Assembly: GCA_963766765.1 (NCBI GenBank)
Contig: CAVYBR010000010.1
Span: forward strand, 62,001-126,000
From: JACCQS01 sp963766765
GTDB taxonomy: Bacteria > Actinomycetota > Actinomycetes > Mycobacteriales > Geodermatophilaceae
Direction of reading: 5' to 3'
DNA length: 64,000 nt
Below the pieces are notes generated by a model. The model was not told the DNA's origin, did not search any database, and saw only the letters and a program-made list of their open reading frames with translations. Each line of letters begins with the position of its first letter. Position 1 is the stretch's first letter. The position numbers and the translations under genes are program-made. Positions 1 to 9,249 of this stretch are shown here, piece after piece.

Positions 1-355
1 CCGGCTCCGACGTCGGCTGGTCGGGCGGTCTGCGCCTCGGCTCCGCCGGCAGTGGAAAGCTGATCTTGGCTGTGGCGTGATTGTGCAGTTCAGGGTCGTA
101 CCCAGGACGGTCCCCACCGGGCGGCTTGTACATCGGCAGGTCGGCGCTCGCCCGCCGGTAGCTGGGCGGCTCAGCGGCAGCCGGCTTGGGGCTGGGTTCT
201 GTCCCGTTGTGGCGGGAGCGTGAGCGCTCCCCGTCAGAATCGGGAGGCCGAACCGGCGGCCAGTCCCCTCGATCGAACATGAGCGGCCCGGTATCGGCAG
301 TCGGCGGCGGCAGGGTTTCCTCATCGTCGTCGGGCTCCGCGCGATGTCGACTCAT
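1..355 (-). CDS. mltG: Probable endolytic transglycosylase MltG, N-terminal fragment
   Basis: The reverse strand is open from an ATG at 355 to the window edge, so only about 118 N-terminal residues are present. The visible part is hydrophilic and rich in Pro, Arg and Asp, with no catalytic or membrane segment yet. It lies directly downstream of ruvX on the same strand. In actinobacteria the alaS-ruvX pair is normally followed by mltG (a peptidoglycan lytic transglycosylase with a long cytoplasmic Pro-rich N-terminus) and then aroE. The assignment rests on gene order and composition, not on a visible catalytic domain; another cytoplasmic-tailed membrane protein is possible. Confidence 0.5.
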   Translation of the reverse strand, partial: MSRHRAEPDDDEETLPPPTADTGPLMFDRGDWPPVRPPDSDGERSRSRHNGTEPSPKPAAAEPPSYRRASADLPMYKPPGGDRPGYDPELHNHATAKISFPLPAEPRRRPPDQPTSEP

Positions 356-386
356 TGCCAGCCCGCCTCGTGCGCTGCGCGCACCG

Positions 387-410
387 CTCGCTCGTTCCTC
401 GCTGCGATGC
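387..410. repeat. Dispersed actinobacterial 24-bp repeat, copy 1
   Basis: A 24-bp sequence in the ruvX-mltG gap matches 23 of 24 bases at 10636-10659. A short GC-rich hairpin (around 370-385) precedes it, as also happens at the second copy. Such short intergenic repeats recur in actinobacterial genomes; function unknown. Confidence 0.6.
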
Positions 411-425
411 TCACTCGCTCTCGGC

Positions 426-878
426 TCACGCGCGCCCCCCGCGGCCCCGCTGGTCCAGCCAGGACTGAAGGATGATCGCCGCGGCAGTCTGATCCACGAC
501 ACTGCGCTGTTCGCGGCTGTCCAGCCCACGTGCTGCGAGCAGAGCGCTGGCGGCGCGGGTGCTGAGCCGCTCATCCACCAGTCGAACCGGGACCGGCTCG
601 ATCAACGTTGACACGCCAACAGAGTAAGCGGTTGCCTCGTCGGCTGCTGCACCTCGGGCACCAGAAAGGTGCAGGGGCATGCCCACGATGACCTCGACGA
701 CATCGTGCTCGCGCACCAGAGCGGCGATCGTACGTTGATCGGCGCCGCCGGGATCGCGAGGCAGCGTGATCAGCGGGCTGGCGAACAGTCCGTACGGGTC
801 ACTCAGCGCGACCCCTACGCGTACCGATCCGACATCGATACCCAAGAGACGTCCGCGCGGCGACGGCGAGTCAGTCAT
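426..878 (-). CDS. ruvX: Putative pre-16S rRNA nuclease / Holliday junction resolvase-like RuvX (YqgF)
   Basis: This 150-residue RNase H-fold protein matches the RuvX/YqgF family in length. The N-terminal GIDVGSVRVGVALSDP stretch carries the first catalytic Asp, followed by EVIVGMPLHLSG and a C-terminal VDERLST segment. The family is implicated in maturation of the 16S rRNA 5' end. The start codon overlaps the alaS stop (ATGA, 875-878), so the two genes are translationally coupled. The first residues, MTDSPSPRG, are a short actinobacterial extension. Confidence 0.93.
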   Translation of the reverse strand: MTDSPSPRGRLLGIDVGSVRVGVALSDPYGLFASPLITLPRDPGGADQRTIAALVREHDVVEVIVGMPLHLSGARGAAADEATAYSVGVSTLIEPVPVRLVDERLSTRAASALLAARGLDSREQRSVVDQTAAAIILQSWLDQRGRGGRA

Positions 879-3553
879 GGGCCGCGAACGGCACCGCCGA
901 GCGCACGTTCTGCCTGCTCCAAAGCAGCAGGAATTCCGGCGGGGTCGGTCCCGCCACCTTGAGCCAGATCGTCTCGCCCCCCACCTCGGCCGCCGACTGC
1001 CGGAGCCGCCGCGCTCAGGAGCACAGCCGCCGACACACCCCGCTCCCGGGCCGGCGCGTTCGTCGCCGTGACCAGCGCGACCTTGCCATCCGTCGCTGAG
1101 GCGAGGAGGACCGCGGCCGCACGATCGGCTGGGATCCGGCCGCGCACGTCCTGCGCCAGCGCACGCAAGTCCGCAGCGGACAGACCCGCGGGCGCAGCTG
1201 CGATGAACGCGACGCCGGAGACGTCCCGTGCGCTCTCGGCAAGCTCAGCGGCACCGGACAGGGCCGCGGCGCCGCGCAGCTTTTCGAGTTCCTTCTCGGC
1301 CGTCCGCAGCCGCTCGACGGTCTGTCGGACCCGGTCCGGGACTTCCTCAGCGGGGACCCGGAACAGCTCGGTGAGCTGGCTGACCAGGACATGCTCGCGA
1401 GCCAGGTAGCGGAACGCATCGAGGCCCACGAGCGCGTCGATCCGGCGTACGCCCGATCCGATCGAGGACTCCGAGAGCAGCTTGACCAGGCCCAGCTGTC
1501 CCGAGCGGGTGGTGTGGGTACCGCCGCAGAGTTCCCGTGCGTACTCCCCCACCTCGACGACGCGGACCTCGTCGCCGTACTTCTCGCCGAACAGCGCCAT
1601 CGCACCGAGCTCGCGAGCGTGCTCCTGGGTCGTGAGAAACGCCCGAACCTCCAGGTCGTCGGCGAGAACCGCGTTGACCTCGTCTTCGACGTCGCCCAGG
1701 ACGCTCGGCGGCACCGCAGATGGGGTCGAGAAGTCGAAGCGCAAGCGGCCAGGCGCGTTCATTGACCCCGCCTGTGTCGCACTCTCCCCCAGCGCGCCGC
1801 GAATTGCGGTGTGTACCAGGTGAGTTGCGGTATGCGCACGCGAGATCGAGCGTCGGCGCTCGACATCGACAGACGCGAGAACGGTGTCCCCCACGAGAAT
1901 CTCACCGGACTCGACCCGTGACTTGTGCACGATCAGCCCGGGCATGGGCGCCTGGACGTCGAGGACAGTCACGACCGCCCCGTCCGCAGTGATCGTGCCC
2001 TCGTCGGCGAGTTGGCCACCGGCCTCGGCATAGAACGGGGTCGCCTCCAGCACCACTTCAACCGCGGATCCCTGGCCGGCCACCGGAACCTGGGCCCCAT
2101 CGACGAACAGTCCGATGACCCTCGCCTCACGGGCAACCTCGGCGTACCCGGTGAACACCGAGGCGCCATGACCGTCCAGCACCGCTCGGTAGGCCGAGAC
2201 ATCGGCCTGGCCGGTCTTACGAGCGGCGGTATCTGCCTTTGCGCGTTCACGTTGCTCGGTCATGAGCCGGGTGAAACCGTCCTGGTCCACGGCGAGCCCG
2301 GCTTGCTGGGCGATGTCGATAGTGAGGTCGATCGGGAACCCGTATGTGTCGTGCAGGGTGAAAGCTTGCTGACCGGAAAGGCTTGCCGCACCAGAGGACT
2401 TGGCCTCGCGCACCGCGGTGTCCAAGATCGTCGTCCCCGACACCAAGGTGCGCCGGAACGCCTCCTCCTCGGCATACGCATAGGAGGAGATCCGCTCGAA
2501 GTCGGTGGCGAGCTCGGGGTAGCTCGGGGCCATGCAGTCCCGTGAGACCGGCAGCAGCTCGGGCAGCGCCGGGTCCTCGTAGCCCAATTGGCGCATGGAC
2601 AGGATCGCCCGGCGGAGGAGGCGCCGCAGGACGTACCCCCGCCCCTCGTTGCCCGGACGTACGCCGTCACCAATCAGCATCAGACCGCTGCGCACGTGGT
2701 CGGCGATGACTCGCAATCGAACGTCGTTGTCGTGATCGGCCCCATAGCGATTTTTGCTGACCTCAGCCGCTCGCTGCAGCACTGGAAAGACCTCATCGAT
2801 CTCGTAGAGGTTCTCCTTGCCCTGCAAGAGGTAGGCGACCCGCTCCAGACCCATACCGGTGTCGATGTTCTTCCTGGGCAGGTCGCCGAGGATGTGAAAA
2901 TCGCTCTTTCCCGGTCCCGTGCTCGGTCCCCGTTCTTGCTCCATGAAGACCAGGTTCCAGATCTCCAGGAAACGATCCTCGTCTACGATCGGGCCGCCCT
3001 CTGGGCCGTACTCGGGGCCGCGATCGACATAGATCTCCGAACTCGGGCCGGAGGGGCCCGCGACCCCGGTGGACCAGTAGTTGTCGTCCATCCCGCGCCG
3101 CTGGATGCGCTCGACCGGCAGGCCGGTCACTTCCTGCCAGAGCCGGAAGGCCTCGTCATCGTTCTGGTAGACCGTCGCCCAGATCGTTTCCGGGTCGATG
3201 CCGAAACCACCCTGGTTCTGGGGCGTCGTGATCAGCTCCCAGGCAAATCCGATCGCCCCTTCTTTGAAGTAGTCGCCGAAGGAGAAGTTTCCGGCCATCT
3301 GGAAGAACGTGCCGTGCCGGGTGGTCTTGCCGACCTCTTCGATGTCGAGGGTGCGTACGCACTTCTGCACGCTCGCGGCCCGCAGCCAGGGGGGTGTCCG
3401 CTGCCCGGTGAGGTACGGGATGAACGGCACCATTCCCGCCACCGTGAACAGCAGGGTCGGGTCATCGCTGAGCAGGCTCGCGCTGGGGACGACGCTATGT
3501 CCTCGCTGTTCGAAGTAGTCGAGGAAGCGTTTCTTGATATCGGCCGTGCGCAT
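875..3553 (-). CDS. alaS: Alanyl-tRNA synthetase
   Basis: This 892-residue class II synthetase charges tRNA-Ala in the cytoplasm. It begins at the typical MRTADIKKRFLDYFEQRGH. The editing domain has the zinc-binding HTATH motif (HxxxH) and the CGGTHTTRSG motif, and a C-Ala domain forms the C-terminus. Length is normal. The start codon overlaps the stop of the DUF6167 gene by one base (TGATG) and its stop overlaps ruvX, so DUF948-DUF6167-alaS-ruvX form one transcription unit. Confidence 0.98.
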   Translation of the reverse strand: MRTADIKKRFLDYFEQRGHSVVPSASLLSDDPTLLFTVAGMVPFIPYLTGQRTPPWLRAASVQKCVRTLDIEEVGKTTRHGTFFQMAGNFSFGDYFKEGAIGFAWELITTPQNQGGFGIDPETIWATVYQNDDEAFRLWQEVTGLPVERIQRRGMDDNYWSTGVAGPSGPSSEIYVDRGPEYGPEGGPIVDEDRFLEIWNLVFMEQERGPSTGPGKSDFHILGDLPRKNIDTGMGLERVAYLLQGKENLYEIDEVFPVLQRAAEVSKNRYGADHDNDVRLRVIADHVRSGLMLIGDGVRPGNEGRGYVLRRLLRRAILSMRQLGYEDPALPELLPVSRDCMAPSYPELATDFERISSYAYAEEEAFRRTLVSGTTILDTAVREAKSSGAASLSGQQAFTLHDTYGFPIDLTIDIAQQAGLAVDQDGFTRLMTEQRERAKADTAARKTGQADVSAYRAVLDGHGASVFTGYAEVAREARVIGLFVDGAQVPVAGQGSAVEVVLEATPFYAEAGGQLADEGTITADGAVVTVLDVQAPMPGLIVHKSRVESGEILVGDTVLASVDVERRRSISRAHTATHLVHTAIRGALGESATQAGSMNAPGRLRFDFSTPSAVPPSVLGDVEDEVNAVLADDLEVRAFLTTQEHARELGAMALFGEKYGDEVRVVEVGEYARELCGGTHTTRSGQLGLVKLLSESSIGSGVRRIDALVGLDAFRYLAREHVLVSQLTELFRVPAEEVPDRVRQTVERLRTAEKELEKLRGAAALSGAAELAESARDVSGVAFIAAAPAGLSAADLRALAQDVRGRIPADRAAAVLLASATDGKVALVTATNAPARERGVSAAVLLSAAAPAVGGRGGGRDDLAQGGGTDPAGIPAALEQAERALGGAVRGP

Positions 3554-3810
3554 CAGGCCGTGAAATCCTCCGGCTTTGCGCCGAGCTTGCCGTCCAGACC
3601 GACACCCGCTCGTAGTTCCTGCTCACGCTCGGACATGGCCGCGCGTACGTCACCGGCGAACTCACCGATGGCCGCCGCCAGTTCGGACAACCCCGCCGTC
3701 AGCGATTCGGCGATCCCGCCGGGGGTCAGTTTCTGCGCCGCAGCCGAGAGGCGGCGCACGACGAGGGCGCCAACAGTGATGCCCAGGGCCAGCCAGAACA
3801 GGCGGCGCAT
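3553..3810 (-). CDS. Small membrane-anchored protein, DUF6167-like
   Basis: This 85-residue protein has an N-terminal membrane segment (about residues 3-20, RRLFWLALGITVGALVV) followed by a charged amphipathic helix with Glu/Arg repeats. The gene sits between a DUF948 gene and alaS with TGATG overlaps on both sides, the position that DUF6167-family genes occupy in many actinobacteria. No function is established. The family name is inferred from the hydrophobic pattern, length and position. Confidence 0.75.
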   Translation of the reverse strand: MRRLFWLALGITVGALVVRRLSAAAQKLTPGGIAESLTAGLSELAAAIGEFAGDVRAAMSEREQELRAGVGLDGKLGAKPEDFTA

Positions 3811-4208
3811 CAGTGTTTGCCCCCACGGCGCCGTCGACCGCCCGAAGCAGCCTGGGCCCCTTCACGCCTGCCCTTGACTGCTTGCCGGACGCCGTAGGAG
3901 AACGCAGCCGCTTTGACCAACGGCCCGCCGACGGTGGCGGCGACCACGCTGGTCAGGGCCGCGGCGTTGCTCGACATGCTCGCCGCATTGGCGGTGATCC
4001 CGTCGACGCGCTCGAGATTGGTGTTGACCGCGCGGACGGTGGTGACCGCGTTGTCCAGAATCGGACCCGCACCCTCACGTGCTGCCCTGATCGCCAGAGT
4101 CGTCTCATCCAAGGTGCGACCGAGCTTGAGGATGGGAACAGCCAGCAGTAACACCAGCAGGGCCAGTGCACCAGCGGCGACGAGCCCGGCGATCTCTCCA
4201 GCAGACAC
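3810..4208 (-). CDS. DUF948 domain membrane protein
   Basis: This 132-residue protein has one N-terminal transmembrane helix (about residues 5-27), then a region of predicted coiled coil (LDETTLAIRAAREGAGPILDN) and a basic Gly/Arg-rich tail. This matches the DUF948 family found upstream of alaS in actinobacteria. The GTG start at 4208 has an AAAGG-type ribosome site. It is the first gene of the alaS operon; function unknown, probably a membrane-associated scaffold or stress protein. Confidence 0.82.
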   Translation of the reverse strand: MSAGEIAGLVAAGALALLVLLLAVPILKLGRTLDETTLAIRAAREGAGPILDNAVTTVRAVNTNLERVDGITANAASMSSNAAALTSVVAATVGGPLVKAAAFSYGVRQAVKGRREGAQAASGGRRRRGGKH

Positions 4209-4295
4209 AGTGCCGCCTTTCTCAGGTACGGGGGGACCGGCCCAGCCTAGCGACCCGGCCGTACGTGTGCCCGCTCGGCGACGTGGTGCCGGGCA

Positions 4296-5210
4296 TCACT
4301 TGACCGAGCCGGCCAGCGTTCCCTGGACGAAGTAGCGCTGGAAGGCGAAGAACACGATCAGCGGCACGATCAAGGACAAGAAGGCACCTGAGGCAAGGAC
4401 ATCGACGCTCTCGCCGAACTGACGGGTCTGTGACTGCAGGAACACCGTCAGCGGCTGCTGATCGCGGCCGGCAAACACGAGTGCGATCAGGAAGTCATTC
4501 CACACCCAGAGGAACTGGAAGATCGCCAACGATGCGATCGCCGGAAGCCCCAGTGGCAGCACGACCTTGCGGAAGATCGTCCACTCGCTTGCCCCGTCCA
4601 TCCGGGCGGCCTCGAGCAGATCCCGCGGGATGCCGGAGAAGAAGTTGCGGAGCAGGAAGATCGCAAAGGGCAGCCCGAAGGAGACGTGGAACAGGATGAC
4701 ACCGACAAAGCTGCCGAAAATACCGAGTGAGCCATAGATCTGCGCGATCGGGATGAGGCCGACCTGCACCGGAACCACGAGCAGCCCGATGACGATCAGG
4801 AAGATCCAGTCCCGACCCCAGAAGTCCATCCAGGCGAAGGCGTAGGCCGCCAGTGACGCCACTGCGACCACGCCGAGGGTCGAGGGCACCGTGATCAAGA
4901 TCGTGTTGAAGAAGGAGCTCGTCACCGCGGAATTGCCGAGGAGATCGGAGTAGTTGTCCACGGTCAGCTGCGACGGCTGCAGTAAGGCCGTCCACCACCC
5001 GCTGGAACTGATGTCCCGGGAACCGCGCAGTGAGGAGACGAACAATCCGATCGCCGGCACCAGCCAGAAGATGGCCACCAGAACCAGGAAGATCTGGACG
5101 AAGCCCCCGCCGGTCCTGGTGGCGATCCGGCTGGCGATGCTTCGATGCGGCGCTCCCAGCGCTTTCCGGGCAAGGTCTTCCTGCTCGGGTCGCTCCATCG
5201 TCGTCGTCAC
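4296..5210 (-). CDS. Carbohydrate ABC transporter permease, MalG-like
   Basis: This 304-residue inner-membrane permease has about six transmembrane helices and the conserved cytoplasmic EAA loop LLEAARMDGASEWTIFRKVVLP, which docks the ATPase. It is the last gene of a sugar importer operon (ATPase, binding protein, MalF-like and MalG-like permeases). Its start overlaps the preceding permease stop by 4 nt. It belongs to the CUT1 family for oligosaccharides or polyols; the substrate cannot be read from sequence. The N-terminus (about 35 residues) is hydrophilic. Confidence 0.93.
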   Translation of the reverse strand: MTTTMERPEQEDLARKALGAPHRSIASRIATRTGGGFVQIFLVLVAIFWLVPAIGLFVSSLRGSRDISSSGWWTALLQPSQLTVDNYSDLLGNSAVTSSFFNTILITVPSTLGVVAVASLAAYAFAWMDFWGRDWIFLIVIGLLVVPVQVGLIPIAQIYGSLGIFGSFVGVILFHVSFGLPFAIFLLRNFFSGIPRDLLEAARMDGASEWTIFRKVVLPLGLPAIASLAIFQFLWVWNDFLIALVFAGRDQQPLTVFLQSQTRQFGESVDVLASGAFLSLIVPLIVFFAFQRYFVQGTLAGSVK

Positions 5211-6571
5211 TGCTGCTCCCGGCGGAATCGTCTGATGTTGAAGGCCATGGCGGGTAACACGAGCAGGAACAACAGCACGCTGAGTGCGCTACCGAGTCCA
5301 TGGTTGTCGGCGCCACCGAAGGAGACTCGCCACATCTGGAGTGCCAGCACACTCGCGTCGTCCTGCACCGATCCCGGCGCGATGATGAAGACCAGGTCGA
5401 AGACCTTGAGCACGTTGATCACCAGCGTCACCAGCACGACGATGAGGACAGGTGACAGCAGTGGCATCGTCACCCGGCGGAAAACCTGCCACTCAGTCGC
5501 GCCATCGACGCGGGCGGCCTCCAACGCGTCCCGCGGAATTGCAGCCAGCCCCGCGGCGATGAGCACCATCGCGAAACCGGCCCAGATCCACACGTAGGAG
5601 CCGATGATCGCCGGTGTGATCAGCGCTGGGCCGAGCCAGTCCAGGCCGTTGAAGGGCTCCCGGAAGTTCTCACTCGGTAGGGCGAGGGTGTAGCTGCCGT
5701 CCGCGAGATCCGCGAACTCGAACGTGCCGTCGGCAGCCGTCTCGGCAGTAGCGACGACACTGCCGTCCTCGACTGCCTGGACGGTGACGCCGGGCAATCC
5801 GAGTTCGTCCTCGTCGATGGCGCCTTCGTTACCGCCACCACCGGGAGCGAAGTCGAGCCACACAACGCCGCTCAGCGTGTCTCCGCCGGATGGCTCACTG
5901 GCCGCCTCGGCTGCCGGGTCCACATCCGCCGGCGCGAAGCCGACCAAGCCCAGTTCGGCGGTGTCGCCCGGGCCGAACGTATCCGCGGTCTCGAAACCGC
6001 CGTCTGTCGGCGCCAGTACCGATTCGTCGCGTGGTTCAGCGCCCGGATAGGCAGAGGATTCGGCAAACACATCGTGCACGCTCACGATGAGGGCGTTGGC
6101 CACACCCTGGTCCGGGTCGGCTTGGTAGACCAGCCGGAAGATGATGCCCGCCGCGACGAATGAGATCGCCATCGGCATGAAGACCACCAGCTTGAAAACG
6201 GTGGCCCATTTGATGCGCTCGGTGAGTACGGCGAAGATCAGACCGAGGGCCGTGACGACAATCGGTGCCACGACCACCCAAATTGCATTGTTGCGAAGCG
6301 AAGTGAGCGTTCCCGAGTCGGTGAACATGTCCTGGTAGTTCTCGAGGCCGACGAAGGTATCGCCTTGGGCATCGAAGAGACTTCGCCAGATCGTGAACAA
6401 GATGGGGTAGAGCACGACTACCCCGAGTAGGAACAGTGCCGGCAACAGATACGCCAGCGACCACCAACTGCGGCCGAGCCCGGGTTGTTTGGCGGGAGGA
6501 TTGATCGCCGCCGCTCCCCCTGCGGTTGCTACCTGCCCCTCGTCGCGCAACCCGGGCTCGTCCACAGTCAT
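5207..6571 (-). CDS. Carbohydrate ABC transporter permease, MalF-like, with inserted SdrD_B-like domain
   Basis: At 454 residues this is about 150 longer than a typical CUT1 permease. The core is normal: TM helices near 37-60, 95-115 and 127-148, and the EAA loop EAARVDGATEWQVFRRVTMP near 351-370. The extra segment (about 153-315) lies between TM3 and TM4 on the outer face. It is acidic at first, then resembles a SpaA/SdrD_B immunoglobulin-like domain (about 231-300: SGVVWLDF, DEDELGLPGVTVQ, ADGTFEFADLADGSYTLALP). E. coli MalF has its P2 loop, which grips the binding protein, at the same position. The frame is unbroken, so this is a real insertion. Confidence 0.92.
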   Translation of the reverse strand: MTVDEPGLRDEGQVATAGGAAAINPPAKQPGLGRSWWSLAYLLPALFLLGVVVLYPILFTIWRSLFDAQGDTFVGLENYQDMFTDSGTLTSLRNNAIWVVVAPIVVTALGLIFAVLTERIKWATVFKLVVFMPMAISFVAAGIIFRLVYQADPDQGVANALIVSVHDVFAESSAYPGAEPRDESVLAPTDGGFETADTFGPGDTAELGLVGFAPADVDPAAEAASEPSGGDTLSGVVWLDFAPGGGGNEGAIDEDELGLPGVTVQAVEDGSVVATAETAADGTFEFADLADGSYTLALPSENFREPFNGLDWLGPALITPAIIGSYVWIWAGFAMVLIAAGLAAIPRDALEAARVDGATEWQVFRRVTMPLLSPVLIVVLVTLVINVLKVFDLVFIIAPGSVQDDASVLALQMWRVSFGGADNHGLGSALSVLLFLLVLPAMAFNIRRFRREQQ

Positions 6572-6582
6572 TGATAGATCTC

Positions 6583-7896
6583 CTATGCGCCGTACGCGGC
6601 TGCTGCGGCTGCTTCGAGTGCCGCAGCCGTTGCCTCAACCGTTGTCACATCAGCCAGGAAGTCCTGCAGGAGCTTCCACTCGCCCTCGCCCGGGGTACCC
6701 CCGAAGGCCGACGGCATCTGGTCTGACATGTCGAAGCGGAAGTTGTCTCCCGCGCCGACGAGGGCCTCGGCGATCGCCCGGGTGGTGTCGTCCGGGTAGA
6801 CGTCGGTGTCCACGGCGGTGTTCGGCGAGATGAATCCGCCTCTTTCCGCCCAGATCTCGGCGGCCTCAGGGGTCGCCAGGAACTCCAGCAGCGCCTGTGC
6901 AGCAGGACTGTCGGTGAGCGCCACGGCGACGTCGCCGCCACCCACGACCGACTCGGGCGATCCGTCGATGGAGGGGAACGGGAAGAAGTCCGCATCCTCA
7001 CCGACCACCGCGTTCGTGGAGTCGCCGATCACGCCGGCCACGAAGTCACCTTCGAAGACGATCGCACCCTGCGGGTCGTCGGAGAAGACCGCCGAAACGG
7101 AGTCCGGGAACAGGGCCTGCAATGCACCTGACGGTCCACCGACGATGTTGTCCGGTGCCCATACCTCAGCCAGCGTTTCGAGGGTCGTGATCACCGACGG
7201 GTCGGTCCACGGAATCTCGTGGGCGGTCAGCTGGTCATACATCTCCGGCCCGGCCACCCGCAGGTAGACGTTCTCGAACCAGTCGGTCAGCGTCCAGCCG
7301 TCAGCACCCGCGACCGAGAAGGGAGTCGAACCCGAGTCGGCGATGAGTCCCGCGGTCTCCAGGAGCGCATCGAAGTCCTCCGGTACCTCGGCACCGGCGT
7401 CGGCGAAGGTAGCCGTGTTGTACCAAACGGTGGACTTGTTGGCGGCCTTGAACCAGACGCCGTAGAGCGTGCCGTCGACACTGCCCAGGTCACGCCAGAC
7501 GGCGCTGAAGTTCTCGTCGACCGCGGCAGCAACCTCGTCGCTGGCTGGCTGCACGGAGCCGTCCTCGACGAACTGGCTGAGGAGGCCCGGCTGCGGCAGT
7601 ACAGCCACGTCCGGCGGGTCGCCACCGGAGATCCTGGTGCCGAGCACGGTTGCGATCTCATCGCCGGTCGAGGTGTAGGTGACCTCTGCGCCGGTCTGCT
7701 CGGAGAAGGCGTCCAGGACCGCTTGAGCCGACTCTTGTTCGGCGTCGCTCCAGACGGCAGCAAGTTCGACCGACTCGCCCTCCAGGGATCCGTCTCCGGA
7801 TGTCCCGCCGCCGCCTCCATCGTCGCTGCCGCCGCAACCGGCCAGCAGCAACGCAAGGGCGGCTGCCCCTGCGGTGATTCGTGTAGTGCGACTCAT
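6583..7896 (-). CDS. Extracellular sugar-binding lipoprotein of ABC transporter
   Basis: This is a family 1 solute-binding protein of 437 residues. The start at 7896 has a GAAGG ribosome site and gives MSRTTRITAGAAALALLLAGCG, a lipoprotein signal with the lipobox LLAGC; longer upstream starts would bury the signal. A Gly-rich linker follows the lipid-anchored Cys. The gene lies 11 nt upstream of the MalF-like permease and downstream of the ATPase gene. It delivers a carbohydrate to the permease pair; Trp-rich stretches (WTLTDWFENVY) are consistent with sugar stacking. Substrate unknown. Confidence 0.93.
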   Translation of the reverse strand: MSRTTRITAGAAALALLLAGCGGSDDGGGGGTSGDGSLEGESVELAAVWSDAEQESAQAVLDAFSEQTGAEVTYTSTGDEIATVLGTRISGGDPPDVAVLPQPGLLSQFVEDGSVQPASDEVAAAVDENFSAVWRDLGSVDGTLYGVWFKAANKSTVWYNTATFADAGAEVPEDFDALLETAGLIADSGSTPFSVAGADGWTLTDWFENVYLRVAGPEMYDQLTAHEIPWTDPSVITTLETLAEVWAPDNIVGGPSGALQALFPDSVSAVFSDDPQGAIVFEGDFVAGVIGDSTNAVVGEDADFFPFPSIDGSPESVVGGGDVAVALTDSPAAQALLEFLATPEAAEIWAERGGFISPNTAVDTDVYPDDTTRAIAEALVGAGDNFRFDMSDQMPSAFGGTPGEGEWKLLQDFLADVTTVEATAAALEAAAAAAYGA

Positions 7897-7942
7897 TCCA
7901 TGCCCTTCTGTGGTGGCGTGTTCTCCTCGTGGAGAACCGCTG

Positions 7943-9160
7943 TTATTGCGCTGCAGAGCTCTGCGCGTCGCCCCAGACCGACTCACCGGTCTCAGGGTCG
8001 AAGACATGCAGTCTCTCTGTGTCCACAGCGACGGTCACTGGAGACCCCACCCGCGCGCCGGTGCGCGGGCTGAATCGAGCGACCATCACCGTTTCCGAAC
8101 CAGCGGGGGTTACATCCTCGCCGAGATCACGAGCAAGCTCGCGGGTGTCCTCGGTGACCACCTGTGGTGCGTCGATGGCGAAGTGCACCAGCACGTCGGA
8201 CCCCATCGCCTCGACCAGATCAGCACTGGCCGTCAACTGTGCGCCCTCGGGTGCGCGAGCCAGGCTGGCATCGCTCATGTCCTCGGGCCGGATGCCGACA
8301 ATCACCTGCCGGTCGAGATAGTTGCGGACCGCAGGGCGGCGGGACAGCAACTCGGAGCCGACTGTCAACCGCTGACCGCCGACCTGGAGTTGCATGGGAC
8401 CGTCGGCCGCACCCTGGCTGAAGGTTCCCATGAACAGGTTCATGGCTGGGGAGCCGATGAATCCGGCGACGAAGACGTTGTCGGGGCGGTCGTAGAGCAC
8501 CTGGGGTGCGGCGACCTGCTGCAGTTTTCCCTTCTTCATCACCGCCACCCGGTCCCCGAGCGTCATGGCTTCGGTCTGGTCGTGGGTGACGTAGATCGTC
8601 GTGACATCGAGGTCGCGCTGCAGGCGGGCGATCTCGGCCCGCATCTGCACGCGCAGCTTCGCGTCCAGGTTGGACAGCGGTTCATCCATCAGGAAGGCCT
8701 GCGGCTCGCGGACGATCGCCCGACCCATAGCCACGCGCTGACGCTGACCACCCGAGAGATTCCGCGGTCGCTTGTCCAGCATGTCCACCAGGCCCAGCGT
8801 CTCGGCGGCCTTGTCCACCCGCTTGTTGACCTCTGCTTTGTTGAGCTTGCGCAACTGGAGTCCGAACGCGATGTTGTCGCGGACCTTCAGGTGCGGATAG
8901 AGCGCGTAGCTCTGGAACACCATCGCGAGGTCTCGGTCGCGGGATGGAAGGTTGTTGACGACCTTGTCCCCGATCTTGACCGTGCCCTCGCTGATCGTCT
9001 CGAGACCGGCGACCATTCGGAGCGCCGTGGTCTTGCCGCAACCGGAGGGACCCACGAGGACCAACAACTCGCCGTCGTTGATCTCCAGATTCAAGCCGGT
9101 CACGGCGCGGGTGCCGTCGTCGTACACCTTCCCGACGTCATCCAGTATGACTTTGGCCAC
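7943..9160 (-). CDS. Carbohydrate ABC transporter ATPase, UgpC/MsmX family
   Basis: This 405-residue ATPase uses a GTG start at 9160 supported by a strong GGAAGG site; the protein then begins VAKVILDDVGKVYDD. Walker A is GPSGCGKTT, the signature LSGGQRQRVAMGRA, Walker B AFLMDEPLSNLD, and the H-loop sits in YVTHDQTEAMT. A C-terminal TOBE/OB regulatory region (from about residue 240) is typical of MalK-like subunits. It is the first gene of the sugar importer operon, which is co-linear with the binding protein and two permeases. Confidence 0.95.
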   Translation of the reverse strand: MAKVILDDVGKVYDDGTRAVTGLNLEINDGELLVLVGPSGCGKTTALRMVAGLETISEGTVKIGDKVVNNLPSRDRDLAMVFQSYALYPHLKVRDNIAFGLQLRKLNKAEVNKRVDKAAETLGLVDMLDKRPRNLSGGQRQRVAMGRAIVREPQAFLMDEPLSNLDAKLRVQMRAEIARLQRDLDVTTIYVTHDQTEAMTLGDRVAVMKKGKLQQVAAPQVLYDRPDNVFVAGFIGSPAMNLFMGTFSQGAADGPMQLQVGGQRLTVGSELLSRRPAVRNYLDRQVIVGIRPEDMSDASLARAPEGAQLTASADLVEAMGSDVLVHFAIDAPQVVTEDTRELARDLGEDVTPAGSETVMVARFSPRTGARVGSPVTVAVDTERLHVFDPETGESVWGDAQSSAAQ

Positions 9161-9249
9161 TCGGTTCCACCTTCCACGGGATATGTCCTCGTGCAACCTA
9201 GCGGTGTTCCCGCCAGATACCCGACAAGGGTCCAGTCGTGATGAACGCG

